A stretch of DNA of 64,000 bases from Lingula anatina (taxonomy: Eukaryota; Brachiopoda; Lingulata; Lingulida; Lingulidae). Made by a program: the position numbers and the translations under genes. The notes under the pieces are model-generated. The model did not search any database. It was not told the origin of the DNA and saw nothing but the letters and a program-made list of their open reading frames with translations. The stretch lies in assembly GCF_001039355.2 (NCBI RefSeq), contig NW_019774169.1:294575-358574 (forward strand), read 5' to 3'. Within the stretch, counting starts at the first letter, position 1, and each line of letters opens with the position of its first letter. Below, one piece after another: positions 1 through 12,642 of this stretch.

Positions 1-3000
1 ACAAAAACCCCCCCCCCCCCCCCCGACAACGACCCCCTTCCCGGAGAATAAATGCCATATGGTTTATCTATTTGAGGCATTTATTGGTAATTTTTTTGAA
101 AATTTTACTGAATACACAGCACATGTAGGCCTAGGTACTAGGTATCAGTAAACAATATTTCATTTATTCTGAGCAGAAATGAAATATTTATCCTTTTCAC
201 AATACCAGTCAAGCAGTCAAAACAGAATCGGGGAGACACCGGTACTGGCAAGACGTTTAGATTTTCTGTATTGCTTGTAATTTGAACATAATTACCTCCA
301 CCCTTGGCGGAGGTCTGTGCTCTCGGAGTGCTTTTCTAGTTTTCAATAGTGGCAGCTCACGAACCGTGAACCACGAACACGCTTGCAAGAAGTGGCTCCG
401 TTGTCCCATTTCATGTAGTAAAAACAATAAATCATAAAATGAACAAAAATTGGGTTAAGAAATAGGCCTACTCATCCTTGTCAATTGATAAATATTAGGC
501 CTACTAGTTAATTTGTTTGCCATAAGTGCTGGACTGACCTGAAATAAATCCAAGTAAATAAAATTCTCTCTCAAGCCTGCTGTGAGCGGACAGCCGCACA
601 GGACATGTTTTACAGTTTGTATTCTTCCTGTACAGATCACAAAATGAATCCCGAAGCTTGTAAATTGCATGTGCACTTACATTTACATTTATTTAAGGGG
701 CCCATGACCTGCTATCTCTTTGCACCATAGGGGGTAGGCCTACTTGGATAAATTACTTCTTCATGTAAATAATCATTCAAATCGGATGCCATGGCTATTT
801 GCTTTTTATTGATTAAGAAAAAGGTATTTAAAAAAAGATTTAAGATCGTATTAACCCACAATGACAGGGCTATTTGCTTTTTGCGTAACTAATTACTGCA
901 GATGCCAGGCCTGACAAATTTAAAAGGATCTTGCCCTCAAAGCCCAGGCAGTGTGTTAAAAGCCGGGTTACTTTCTTTGTAATTTAATTTTTTTAATTTA
1001 AAAGTCTTTTAAAATCCACTTTATCAAAACTCTGGGATTCGAGGTCAAGTACCTGAGAACAAATATGTCATGATGCCGTCTCTGACTGCAAGCACAAGAT
1101 AGATAAATAAAGATCACTACCTAGGATTCTTGCCTGAATAAGATCCATCTACTGTAGTTAACTTTGTGACGAGGAATCCAGATGAAAAATGATTCTTGAT
1201 ATGTAATGAATTCGATCCCAACTGAATCTCTTGGTACAGTACGTAGCGGTCATCCTTTTTTGTATTGCTAACTGAGAAAAACACATGGGGCCTACTTGCC
1301 CATTGATAAGCCGTCGCTGCCATACCTGATATTATTCTGTGGGTGGTCCACAAGAGGTGTTAAGTTAATGAAGCTGGGGTGCTTGCTTTGATCACCTTGA
1401 TCATTACACCCCCGCTCTTAAGATGTCTACATGCACCAACAGGATTGCAGTCCCATTGTTTCCACTTTTTATTCACCAAACCGTGATTAACACGTTTTTC
1501 CTAATGTATTAATTTATCTCCGTATATGATAATGTAAATGAAAATGTATATTATTTTAACGAGTCTCCCTCAATCTTTATAGTAAGACTGTCTTACTTAC
1601 CCACTTTACTATTGCAACTGTCAGATTTACACGTATATGTACTTTGCTCTTTGCAACAAATGGGTGATACAAAATCACTAAATAGGCCTACCTACATGGT
1701 GGTGATAAATATTTTAATTTTATCATCTATTACGCGATAAAGGATGCCTGGGCTCTTCACTGTTATATTTGAATCACATCACATATCTTTTCAGGCCAAA
1801 ATAGATCTACTTGCTTTTTGATATAAACCCAAAGCAAACAATACGTACCTCTATGTAGTGTGTTTGTATTTACTTTAGGATTATTCCATGAAAAAAAATG
1901 TTTATTATTCTCAAGCTCACACGGCAGATTCTTTCCTGAAAGTCTACTTTATTAAAGATAAAATTCTCAAGTTACTGAACTGGTAGTTTACTTAAATCCA
2001 AAGGCGAAGTTTTACTAGATACAATTTTAAAAAATTGAAAATATTCTCCATTAAAGCCCCTCCAAGAAAAAGATTTTCTGTCAAAAGCCGAACTAAAAAA
2101 GCTGGACATCGGACATGTATTTTTTAGAATTAGGGCTTTTGTGCTTTTTCAAAAGAGCATTTTCAGTAGTGCACAATTTCACATTTTAATTGAAAAATAT
2201 ATATTCTTATGTGAGCCATTTGGTTCTTCTTCCAACTTTTTACATTAAAACCTGAAATTAAGAAATGCAAGATTTTGGTGTATATCTGTTTGACACAAAA
2301 GCAAATATTTCACTGCAAGACATATGGGCCGTGCACATAAGGGTTTATCAATTGGGTTTAAGGTTGAGAAAAACCTGCTATCCTTTGTAACAATTAAAAA
2401 AAAAAAAAAAAAAAAAAGCATATATCAAGCAAATTTTGCAATTTATATTGAACACATGTCAATTGATCAACAATTCAACAATGTTTCTAAGTTGGTTAAA
2501 GTGATTGCTCACTTGAAGATGATAAGCATAGTTAAACTGAACCTATATATATAACGCTTTGGAATTACACATTTTACTTGTACACCTAAAGTTGAATAAA
2601 CTATGAAACAGTCAACAATCTCTCATACAGCATAAGTGCACTTCCTTTTCATTATTTCTGCTGTCAATGAATGGAATAACAAACAGCCCACCCATCTTCC
2701 AGCTTTTAAATGCTTTTTCAAAGAGATACAGAACTGAACAGTAAAACTACATGGGACTCTTGATCAAAAATTGTTGGTCATCATACAGATTATAGCTGTA
2801 ATTGTATGCCTTATACAAAAATAACAATACTGACCAACTTCCATGAAAGCAGGCAACTGTGACAGCAATTTAAGTGATATCAACTACTCCGCGACCAGAT
2901 AGGGACATACCCCTTTTTGGAAAATAGTTATAAAACAGTAAACTTAGGTACAGAAAAATATTTTATAACATAATATGAAAATAAACTATATATTTCAGCC

Positions 3001-4866
3001 AAAGCTAAGCACTATTTAATTGTATATGGCCCCTTCTCATTTTTCTGAAACTGCATTTTACTGCCCTACTGTGTATATAATGGGCTCAACAAAAGGGAAC
3101 TTCTACAAAATGATTCAAAATTAAGTAACTGATAATCTAAAATAACAGACCACCAGAACTTTAACTATTCACAAACATAGATGTGCGCTTTTTAAAACAT
3201 CATGATAGAGTGTATTACATCTGGACCAAGAGTCCATAATTTCAAGACTAACAAAAGTTAACTAAGGAGTCCTGACTAAATAATTGTATTCATTTGGAAC
3301 TATTTCATTCAGATATCAACACAGCTGAGTAGATATTTACTAATTCTTTTAATTTTCGGCTTTTATCTTTCTTTTGAAAAATTAGACCAGAAAATTAGGA
3401 GTAAACAAGTACATATACAAACATTACTTTTCAAAATAAAATGACAATTGTAGTGACACAGAATATTTGGTTGTACTGAAACTGTCATTTCTAAAAAAAA
3501 ATCTGATAATAAAAAATGCCACCCCTTGTAAAAATAAGGCAACTTTTAAATAGCTATAATTGACCAAAATTATATGAATATTTGGAATAAACATGACAGA
3601 AATAAACAGGTAAATGCAGGGATACAGAAGAAGTGTTCAACACTGAACAATCTGAATACAGTTTTCACTTAACTTTCAAATAAATGAAAATAATCTTCTT
3701 CAACAAGTTAAAGAGAAACGTTCTAACAGCCAATTTCTATCAAGGCACTTTACACAGGGAGAGTATACATATATATTTGCAATCCTACTTTCCACCCTTT
3801 CCCTTTGATATCTATCTACTGGTATATTTATTTTACATTTGGTTCTGCCAACACTGACTAGCAAAATATAAAAAAAGCTATTTTTTGTCTAGTCAAAATC
3901 AATAATTTACACTTTGGCATTAACTTTAAGTCACATTCTGCAGCTTAAGTTAAAAACATGGCACTTTCCATTTTTCAGAATCTTTAAAACTATGAGACAT
4001 AATCTAACAATAATCTAGTATGTTTCATTAAATGAATTAGGTTAATGAATGTATAAAGTAAGACAAAAATAATCAAATACAGGTAGTGAAAAACAAAATA
4101 TAAACTTTAACCAAACAAAATGTTATGGTCATTTGTAAACTCTTCAAGAATGGCAAAATATGACTGCTGACTTTTAATTGCACTGCTTTGATTTGATATT
4201 TAGTTTATCAAAAAAGAATGAGATAATTGCATGTATGGCCTATAGCACCAAAAACCAGGGATAAGACTGCCATTAATGAAAAAGTTGGAAAATATGGTGT
4301 GGGGACCAGGGGGCGCCTAGGTCAATGACATTTTTGGCTCCCAATGTGGCAATGGTCATCCCTGAAAAACTTAATTTTTGCATTAAGTGTGGTCTTTTAC
4401 AGCAAAATTAATGCCCAGTAATATGACAAAAAACTTGATGGCCACAAAATTAATTTTCATAAAAATTTATGCATTCAAAAAGACAAATGTTTTTGATTGT
4501 TCTAAAGATACATGTATATCAGCATAACTTTATACAAACTAAATTAACTACTTCTAAGCAAATTGTATTAATTTTCACCAACTCAATTTGTGCACCTGTA
4601 ACTTAAGTATTTAGATTATTTATTTGATATTATATCTTAAGTTTTATTCAAGGTGAACAGCCATTTCTCAGAAACAAGGCACAGCTGAAGCTTTACAAAA
4701 TTATGTTAAATATACACTTTGATCTAGCTGCAGGGCACACCTCTAAAAAGAGAGAAAAAAAGCTTTAAGTCAGGTTTGCCTATTAACTCAACCGCACTCT
4801 TGAATAATTCATTAATTTTTTTTTTGGTTATTCTTCGTACAAACATCGAACTTTTTTTTTCTCTTT
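1..4866. other. 3' UTR and downstream flank of the anion exchanger gene
   Basis: No supported gene lies here apart from the weak retroelement remnant at 455-676. The part nearest 4866 is the 3' UTR of the minus-strand anion exchanger. Minus-strand AATAAA hexamers (TTTATT on the plus strand) occur at 4643-4648, 4619-4624 and 3827-3832, so polyadenylation could occur within a few hundred bases or about 1 kb after the stop; the true site cannot be chosen by eye. Also present are a poly-C tract near the left edge (about 11-24), an A-rich run near 2395-2417, and a small palindromic stretch near 295-320 (acctcc...ggaggt). Confidence 0.6.
455..676 (-). pseudogene. Possible non-LTR retrotransposon reverse-transcriptase tail remnant
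   Basis: A 73-codon minus-strand open stretch contains a pattern resembling the C-terminal region after the reverse transcriptase domain of LINE-type elements: a Cys-x-Gly turn, then QTVKHVL, then C-x-C-P-L-T-A-x-L-R. In those elements the usual form is C-x-C-G ... (E/Q)TVEH(L/V)L...CPL...R. Only this short piece is visible; no catalytic YADD-type motif and no second ORF were found around it, so if real it is a decayed fragment. It could also be chance resemblance. Confidence 0.3.
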
Positions 4867-4971
4867 TTACAATGGCATGTGAGCTTGAGTGTAAAAGTCT
4901 GGTTCTTCTTCTGGTTCTGTGTCGCTGTCTCCCTCCTCGACTGGAATGACACTTCCCTCGTCTCTGTCAAG
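4867..4971 (-). CDS. SLC4A2: Anion exchanger exon 24, C-terminal tail and stop
   Basis: Residues 1345-1378 and TAA (4869-4867). Acceptor TACTTTTAG before 4971. Encodes an acidic tail beginning LDRDEGS, at the place of the LDADD (AE1) and LDANE (AE2) motif proposed as a carbonic anhydrase II contact, and ending QAHMPL where vertebrate AEs end in (A/P)MPV. The tail position and length fit the family. Confidence 0.93.
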   Translation of the reverse strand, partial: LDRDEGSVIPVEEGDSDTEPEEEPDFYTQAHMPL

Positions 4972-6628
4972 CTAAAAGTAATAAAGTAAGAGTGAATTTT
5001 GGTGCAAAATGGTTTCAACTAACAAAGACAGTGAACCACAATATTTTGCCCTTAGCTCTGTAACACTATCATTTTTTCCTTCAACTGTGTTTGTATTACA
5101 AATCTACTGACATACAATTCAGAACTTTGATAATATTAAAATTCTGAACCAAAGTGTAAATGATAAATATTATTAGATGACCTACACGCATGCACACAAA
5201 GACCCACACACCTTTCAATACATGTCCTTTTGCATTTTATAAGTACTTAGCTATTATATCAACTATTCTGAAAACTTTTATAATAGTTCTGCCTACCTCA
5301 TGGAGCTCTTGCTCAGAGAAAATATACTTGAGCACAAAAATGCGCAGTGGCACCATAAGTATGAGCACAAAAGGCACTCCTAAAGCTGCGGGGGTGGACT
5401 TGACAACCCACAACACTGCCAGACAAAGGATTTGGATGACAGTGAAGATATGCATTTTCCATGTTCTTACCTTAAATACAAACATATATATTAGTCTATA
5501 TTACTTAATCACCCGTTTACTGGGAGTTAGATGCTATCACTTACTGGTTCGATTCAACATGTGCTAATTAAATCTTTTAAAAAATATTCCATTTATTTTA
5601 TTTCATACAAATGAAATATGTTTAATGATTCAACATCAATTGCCATTTACTGAGGCAAAGATGAATTATGTATAACTTTCTATTAGTTTAGTTCTTTGAT
5701 CATTGAAGCATAATAAGTAAAATAGTAGGAAGCTCTGAGCCTAAAGAAACCAGAAAAAATACTACTTATTTGTTCCAATGTAAATGAGCATATATAGTAT
5801 TATATTACTACTCCACTTTCAGTTTTACTCTATTTACTTTTCTGACAAAGCTGACGTCTGGGTGGTGTTTCACAGGCATAAATAGCAGCTGTATCCTCTC
5901 CACCATCTGTATACCACTGAGTGAGGCAACACCCATATACAAGAACACACCAAACAGCACAGAGAGGGGGATCAGACGCAAGATAGGGCCCATGGCTGCT
6001 GAGACACCTGGACATTCAGAGCAGAGTCTTAGAACCGATATCATTCTAAATATATTTAAGACTCGATTTGATGAATACATAATATCACTGCTAGAGTCCA
6101 CATTGCTGAAATGTTATTATTCAAGTCAAGATTGGAAGATCAGTTTTTCATAATAAATAGGCTTAACTCTCAAACTTCATGCATCTTACTGTTATTCACC
6201 AATTAAGTTAACATAACTTTAAGAAATCGAGTCTTAATGTTATTCACAATTGTCATATATTTATGTATTTCATCTTCTCTTTATAAGAGGACTGCTATTC
6301 ACTCCTTACACTTACCAACCATAACATTGACAAAAAATCCCGTCATTCTTTGCTCTTTTACTTCCTCTATCTGTGGCCTCTCACCAGGGGCATGTGTGCG
6401 ACTCATAACAGTTAACGATGACACATGTGCAACAGAGCGCACGGTGGCAGCACAGACAAATGGAAGGCCCAGGAAGGAGCATCCACAGTTCAACACTCCA
6501 ATGATCAGCATGTCTAAATGGTAACCTGTCCCCTTCTTCAGCTTTCTTTCCTTCTTGTTCACAATCATTCTGGAAACGAAAATACTTTTTTTTTATATAA
6601 TCATTTAAACCTCCCCCTCCTCAAAAAA

Positions 6629-6670
<42 letters not shown>

Positions 6671-9600
6671 AAAATAAAAATAAATAAATAAAATAAAATA
6701 AAAAATAAATGAATAAAAAAAATCAATCAATCAATCAATAATAATAATATCTCAATCTTTTCAAATTAAGTAGTTTTTGATCACACCATTAGTTTTTAGC
6801 ACCAGGGCATAAACTAAAAAGCCCTTACCACTGCCTGTTATAACACTAAGATTCCTAGTCCAAAGCAGGACTTACCCTGTGATCTGAGACTCCATGAAGA
6901 CAAGAATGAAGACCAGCAATGCTGGGATAAGTGCAGCAAAGATCTGCCACACCTGGATGAACTTGTGATGCCCCATAGGATTGACAAACCATCCCCTCTT
7001 TGTTGAGTTGGTTGGTGAAAGGCCATCGGGAACATTTAATTTCTGGAATTTTTATTTTTTCAATTTAAAAATGATACATACTTAGATATGCGTTTAAACT
7101 ATTGTCAGAATTTCGCTATCAACTGAAAAAATGTTGAATAAAAATTTCATTTCCATCTTTTGGTGTCAATCAGAATAGCATGACCAATTTTAACAATGAT
7201 TTCAGCTCACTTCATGAGTTCATATGTACTATTTATTGTACAACAAAATGTAAAACATTTTGATTAATGGAAACTGCATAAATATAATAAAATATACCCC
7301 TTGTAAAATACAGTAACTAGGTTTTGAAGCAATTCGGGTTTTTTAGAATTATATAATTATTAAAAAATGCTCTAACCGTTGTGTACACATCCTCAATGAG
7401 AAAATCTATCAGCACCATAGTAAAGATAGCAATTGGCACTCCAAAATCTCCTATTGCACGGCGTACCTGTTAAATGAGTAGATTATGGCATCAAACCTAC
7501 TCAAAATTTATATTTCATTTTCCAACACTTCCCATACGAAACAAGTTTCTGGATAAAAAAATTCTTATCAAGCAAAGGTAGAAAAAAGGATGACCTTGTT
7601 CAATGTGAAATAATCATTAAGACCCAAATTATCCTTCATAATTTTGATTCTTAAATAATATACATGCATTTCAAGTGAACCCAAAAATCCAGTACTTACT
7701 CCCCTGCCTAAGAATTTGCTGTTCCTAAATCCCTTGAGAAAGAATGCGATACAGAAGGTCCCAAACATGAGTATGAAGGACATCAAGGCAGTGTTGGGCT
7801 GGTTGGCTGGCTCTTGCCCAGGTAGAGGAACTATCATCTCTTTTCCTCCACTGACCTCCACATAACTGGTATTTATTTCTCCATTATTTTGCAGAAGAAA
7901 TGGGATTGTTCCCTCAGCGGCAGTGCCATTGGCATTGTGTAAAAGATGTGCTGAGACATTTTTGTCTGGAAGATCATAGTGATCTGGGTACTTGGGCAGA
8001 AATGGATGACGCATGAATACCTGGAATTCAAAGAAATTCATCATATGTGATCAACAGTCAATTACATAAAATGTAAACAATTTGGCCAGAAATATATGCC
8101 CTTGTTTTTTAAATGTATTTTTTTTCTTTCATAGAAATTATTAACAAATACTAAAATCTTGCTGCATTTTCTTTTACAAAAAATGAAGCGAAAACCACTG
8201 GTTAAAAGCTATTAAGGGTAACATGGTATCAAGATCTCAGTGTGAATGATACATTTTAAAATAGAGCAACAAACAAATACTTCACAATATTTAAGTGCTG
8301 GTGCTGGAGCAAACATTAGCAAGCAGTTCAAGAGGGGGAAATTAGCTGAACAACCTTATCATATATATTATAAATATATAAAAAGACTGTTCAGGTTTAT
8401 TAATGTACTATAATTTTTCGTTTTCAAGAGAGAGAAAATAAGTCTGGGGTATTATCCCAAGCCACAGCACACTTACTGAAACCAGCTTGTTGAAAACTTC
8501 ATAGATGAAAATGAGGGAAATGAGTGATGCAAAGATTTCTTGGGTGAATCGTGTAACATAGCGAATCAAAAAGCTGCCATCAAGGGCCACCAGAATGATG
8601 GCTATCACAGCAAACCACATGCCAATCCAAACACGCATGGTCAGGTATTCCATACCATTGGCTTGGCAAAACTGAAAGACAACAGAAGTCACATGCCTCA
8701 CAACAGCTTTCATAGTCTTGGCAAGTTTTTCAACCACTTTTTGTTGATAATGGTCCTGTCATACCATGCCACCCACCCACCCACACATATCTACTAATTT
8801 TTCAATGACTTGTAGGTTCTACTGCCCAAAATTCTGCAATTGGGTCAACAAAATTTATAACTTCCTTAAAGGTGATTTGAGAATCCTTTTTCAGCCACAG
8901 TGGCTGCAAACAACATAGCCTTAAGGGCCCATGATATAATTAAGCAAGAGTTTCTGGTTCCCACACCCATATATCAGAACGAGGTGTACAACTCTGAAGT
9001 GCAAGCTAAACAGAATAGTCTTCTGGAAAAAATCTCACTTCCAGGGCAAGGGTGAGGCCAGGAAGGTCCATAATACATTGGTTATAGTGCCAAGCTGATT
9101 TACAAAGCAAATACTTCAGATTGGGAAGTAGTGGTTCAAATAAACAATTCCATCATTTTCAGTTTTGGTAAAGGAAGAGATGGAAGTTGGTATCAGGTTT
9201 GATGCTGGGTGCTGATGCCACTCAAAACCTGCATTTGCGATTGATTTTTTTAAAAGTTAAACAAAAATACACCACATTTATTTTGATTGAACTAAGTCTA
9301 TATAATATATTAATGTGGATTAATGTCTTCATACTATTTTCTAAAGATTAAATCATCTACCAAAGCTTTTACAGAAGAAAGTATTTTTAATTACAATCTA
9401 GAATCACTAATGAATCTCCTTGCAAGAAAGCCATTAATTAGATTCACACCAACTCTTCTTAATTTAGAAGAAAGAATGTTGTTGCGGTAAGAGTTAGTAA
9501 TATTAGGGCTTACACTGAAGAAACTCTCCTCAAATACAGCAATAGGACCTGTAGCACCTATAATAAGTATGGGTTGCCCAGCAAACAGACAGAAGAGGGC

Positions 9601-12600
9601 ACCACACATGGCTGAGCCTATCATGGTCTCACTGACACCTATGTACTGCTGTGTCTTCTCTCCTGAAAGAAGGCATGAGAATGAATGAATTATGGCATGA
9701 ATGAAAGATTACAAACCAATCTGGTGACAGAATTTTCAAATACCTTATTCAATGAGGTCTTTCAAATGCTAAACTTTCATCTTTTAAAAATCACTTTTAT
9801 CCTGATGAAGGCCCAAGTGGTGCAAAGCATTCCCTAGAAATATTTTTTTCATACTGTATAACATTTTTCTACTGAACTTAAAAATACATTTAAAGAAAAG
9901 ACAAGCTGTATTTACTTGCATGCACTCGTACCTAACAAACCTCCAAATGTAATGGCAGGAGAAAGAGCAGCGAAGTAGATGAAAAAGAAGGCTGCCAGGC
10001 ACAGTGTGTTCAGGGCATCTTTCAAGTCAGACAAATAGAGAGGATAACGTTGCTTTATCTCAGAAATCATCCCTCCAAAACACCGCTTGGTCCTACGCAG
10101 GGGATCCATAGGAGGCTTCTGCTTCTCAATCTGTTCTTTATCTAAAAGTTATCAATTTAAAGGCAAAGATACAGGAATGGTGACGGTGGTGGTAGGTGCA
10201 TGAATAGTTCAATTCAGGTAGCTTTATACTGGTGGTGATATTATTACAAAGATCAACTTTCAATATTTCAATCACTTTTATACTTATTTCACCTTTTTTG
10301 CATACAAATTATAATGGTAATTTGTTATGCCAACTGTGTACCTTCTCTTTCTTTCCTCTCCCTTTCTTTTTGTTTCCGCCTGCGTCGGTTCCTCTTTCTG
10401 GCCATATTCATGATTGGCAGCAGTGTTTCTCTCTCCCAGTCCCCAGGGGGCAGCACAATAGATTCATCCAGAAACTCATTGATGGCACTGAGCAACTCCC
10501 TCTTGTCATCAGCTCTATAGGCCACTTCATGGAATCTCTGTAAATGACAAAATATAAAGATCAATATCAACTTTGAAGTCTCACACCAAAACACGTTACA
10601 ACTGTTGATCACTACTGAATTATCAGATATTTTCTAGACAATTATAGCCAATACACATTTTTCCATCATACAATCAAGTTAACTTTTATTTTAACACAAC
10701 TAAGCATACAAACCACTCACACTTAATTACTCAACTCACCACATTTGACATCAGTGTAGACATGGATCGTCCAATTTCATAGTAATCTGCACTGGTATCA
10801 GGGGTAATGTGTGGACCCAGCAAAATGAACAAGAACCTCACTGGCAATGGCACCTCAGTCAGACCACTCAGCATCTGCCCCTCGGCCAGCCGGACAAACG
10901 CTATGGCTGGTGAATCGAGGAAATCTACTTCTCCAACCAGGACAACTGTGGCCTCAGCATCCTTGGGTATCTTCTTCATGATGTCAAGTTCTGTTTTCAT
11001 GTGTTCCTTAACCTGGCTGCTGTTGCTTCTTTGGGATGCAACATCGTCCTGTTTATATATATAAAAAATAAAATAAATAAATAAAAATATATACATAAAT
11101 AATTTTTTTCATTACTTTAAATCACATTCCGGTGAAAATCGACTGAAAATGTTTTGAAGCTTACAAATACATACTCAAAATACAGTTTGAGGAAATGAAA
11201 TAGCTTTTGGGTATATTCTTTCACACTAATCATGCAAACAAAATAAAATGTGCTCGGCACATACAGAGGTGTACAGTAGTTTAAATTTGTTTATCAGTAC
11301 GAGTGCTGTGATTTCAATGTACACACAATGTGCAACAAATGGTTCAGTCATGTTACATGTTTAATTCTAGATCTTCTAACAAGTCCCTTTCCAAATCAGC
11401 AAATCATCAAAAACCATCTACAACCATAAGAAACAACAGCCATGATAGATGATTCAAAATAAAGCTTCATGCCATGGCAAAATAAACCAAGCAAAAAGAA
11501 AAAAATCTATTAACAGAAAAATTCATACATTCTCTGTACAGAGACAAATATGAAATTTTTTAATCAATTGCATGACATTATGTGTAACACAGTGTAAGAT
11601 AATGCCTACCACATAAAATTATTTCAACAGTTACATATTCAAAAGCGAAAAACTAAATATCTTTTTAACAAGATACCCAATTGATACCCAAATTTTTACC
11701 TAATAGATAAATAATAATAAAAAAAACAACTCATGCAAAATTGGTAATGAACCAAAGCACAAAAAATGTAAATACATGCAAATTTGCTTCAGCCTGGTGA
11801 ATACAGTTATCATAAAAAAGAAAACAATTACGCATATGCAACCTGACATACCACATAGCAACAGAGTAACGAATTTATGGCAAATATAGCTTCAAATTAA
11901 TATACATGTAATACTGATAAAAAACAGACAATGCAACAAGAGGCAGTGAACCACGTACCATGTTAATGAACCCTACCTCCTCCTCAATAGGGAGCTGTGT
12001 CATCTGATTGACAAAAATGATAATTTGAAAAAAATATTTATCTAAAATGACCTATGCAGCAATATTTCAAAGGCCCTGTAAAAATATCACTTGTGTATAT
12101 ATATAGATTTTATGTAATATAACTGACAGTTAAAGAGTTGTGGGTGTTAAGAGAAAGAACTGTAGATAGTTTTAATTCTACATATAATTTGGCAGTTTTA
12201 TTTTCCTCATACCACTCTGAAGAAAGTCCAGAAGGTGAAATGAATTTCTCATGAATGACAAAGCATGTTACTTGAATCAGTTGAGAAAATTAATATCAAA
12301 TGAGATTTTAGAGATCAACTTGGTAAAATAAGATGTGCATGTTTTCCCTGTCTTGATTACTTGCCATTTCTGAACTGCAAGTTATATTCATCCCGTGAAC
12401 CCGGAGTGACTTAAAGTGTGGGGACAGTTGATAATTCTTTATTGTGAGCAAGAGAGGTTCAAAATGAGGACTCTATTTTTGTGGTATTTTTCTTTTTAAT
12501 TTACCATTTGCCCAAAGGCCAATTTTGCTTAAGATCATATCCTCCATACATAGTAACACATTTTGATATGCTTTATTTCTACACATTTTGGTAAGACCTG

Positions 12601-12602
12601 CT

Positions 12603-12642
<40 letters not shown>

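Noticed and set aside
5530-5560. GGTTCGATTC, a tRNA T-loop-like word
   Set aside because: No matching acceptor, D or anticodon stems around it; it is intronic sequence.
6838-7035. 65-codon minus-strand ORF overlapping exon 20
   Set aside because: Wrong frame; the true frame of exon 20 gives the SLC4 motif RGWFVNPMG and MESQIT.
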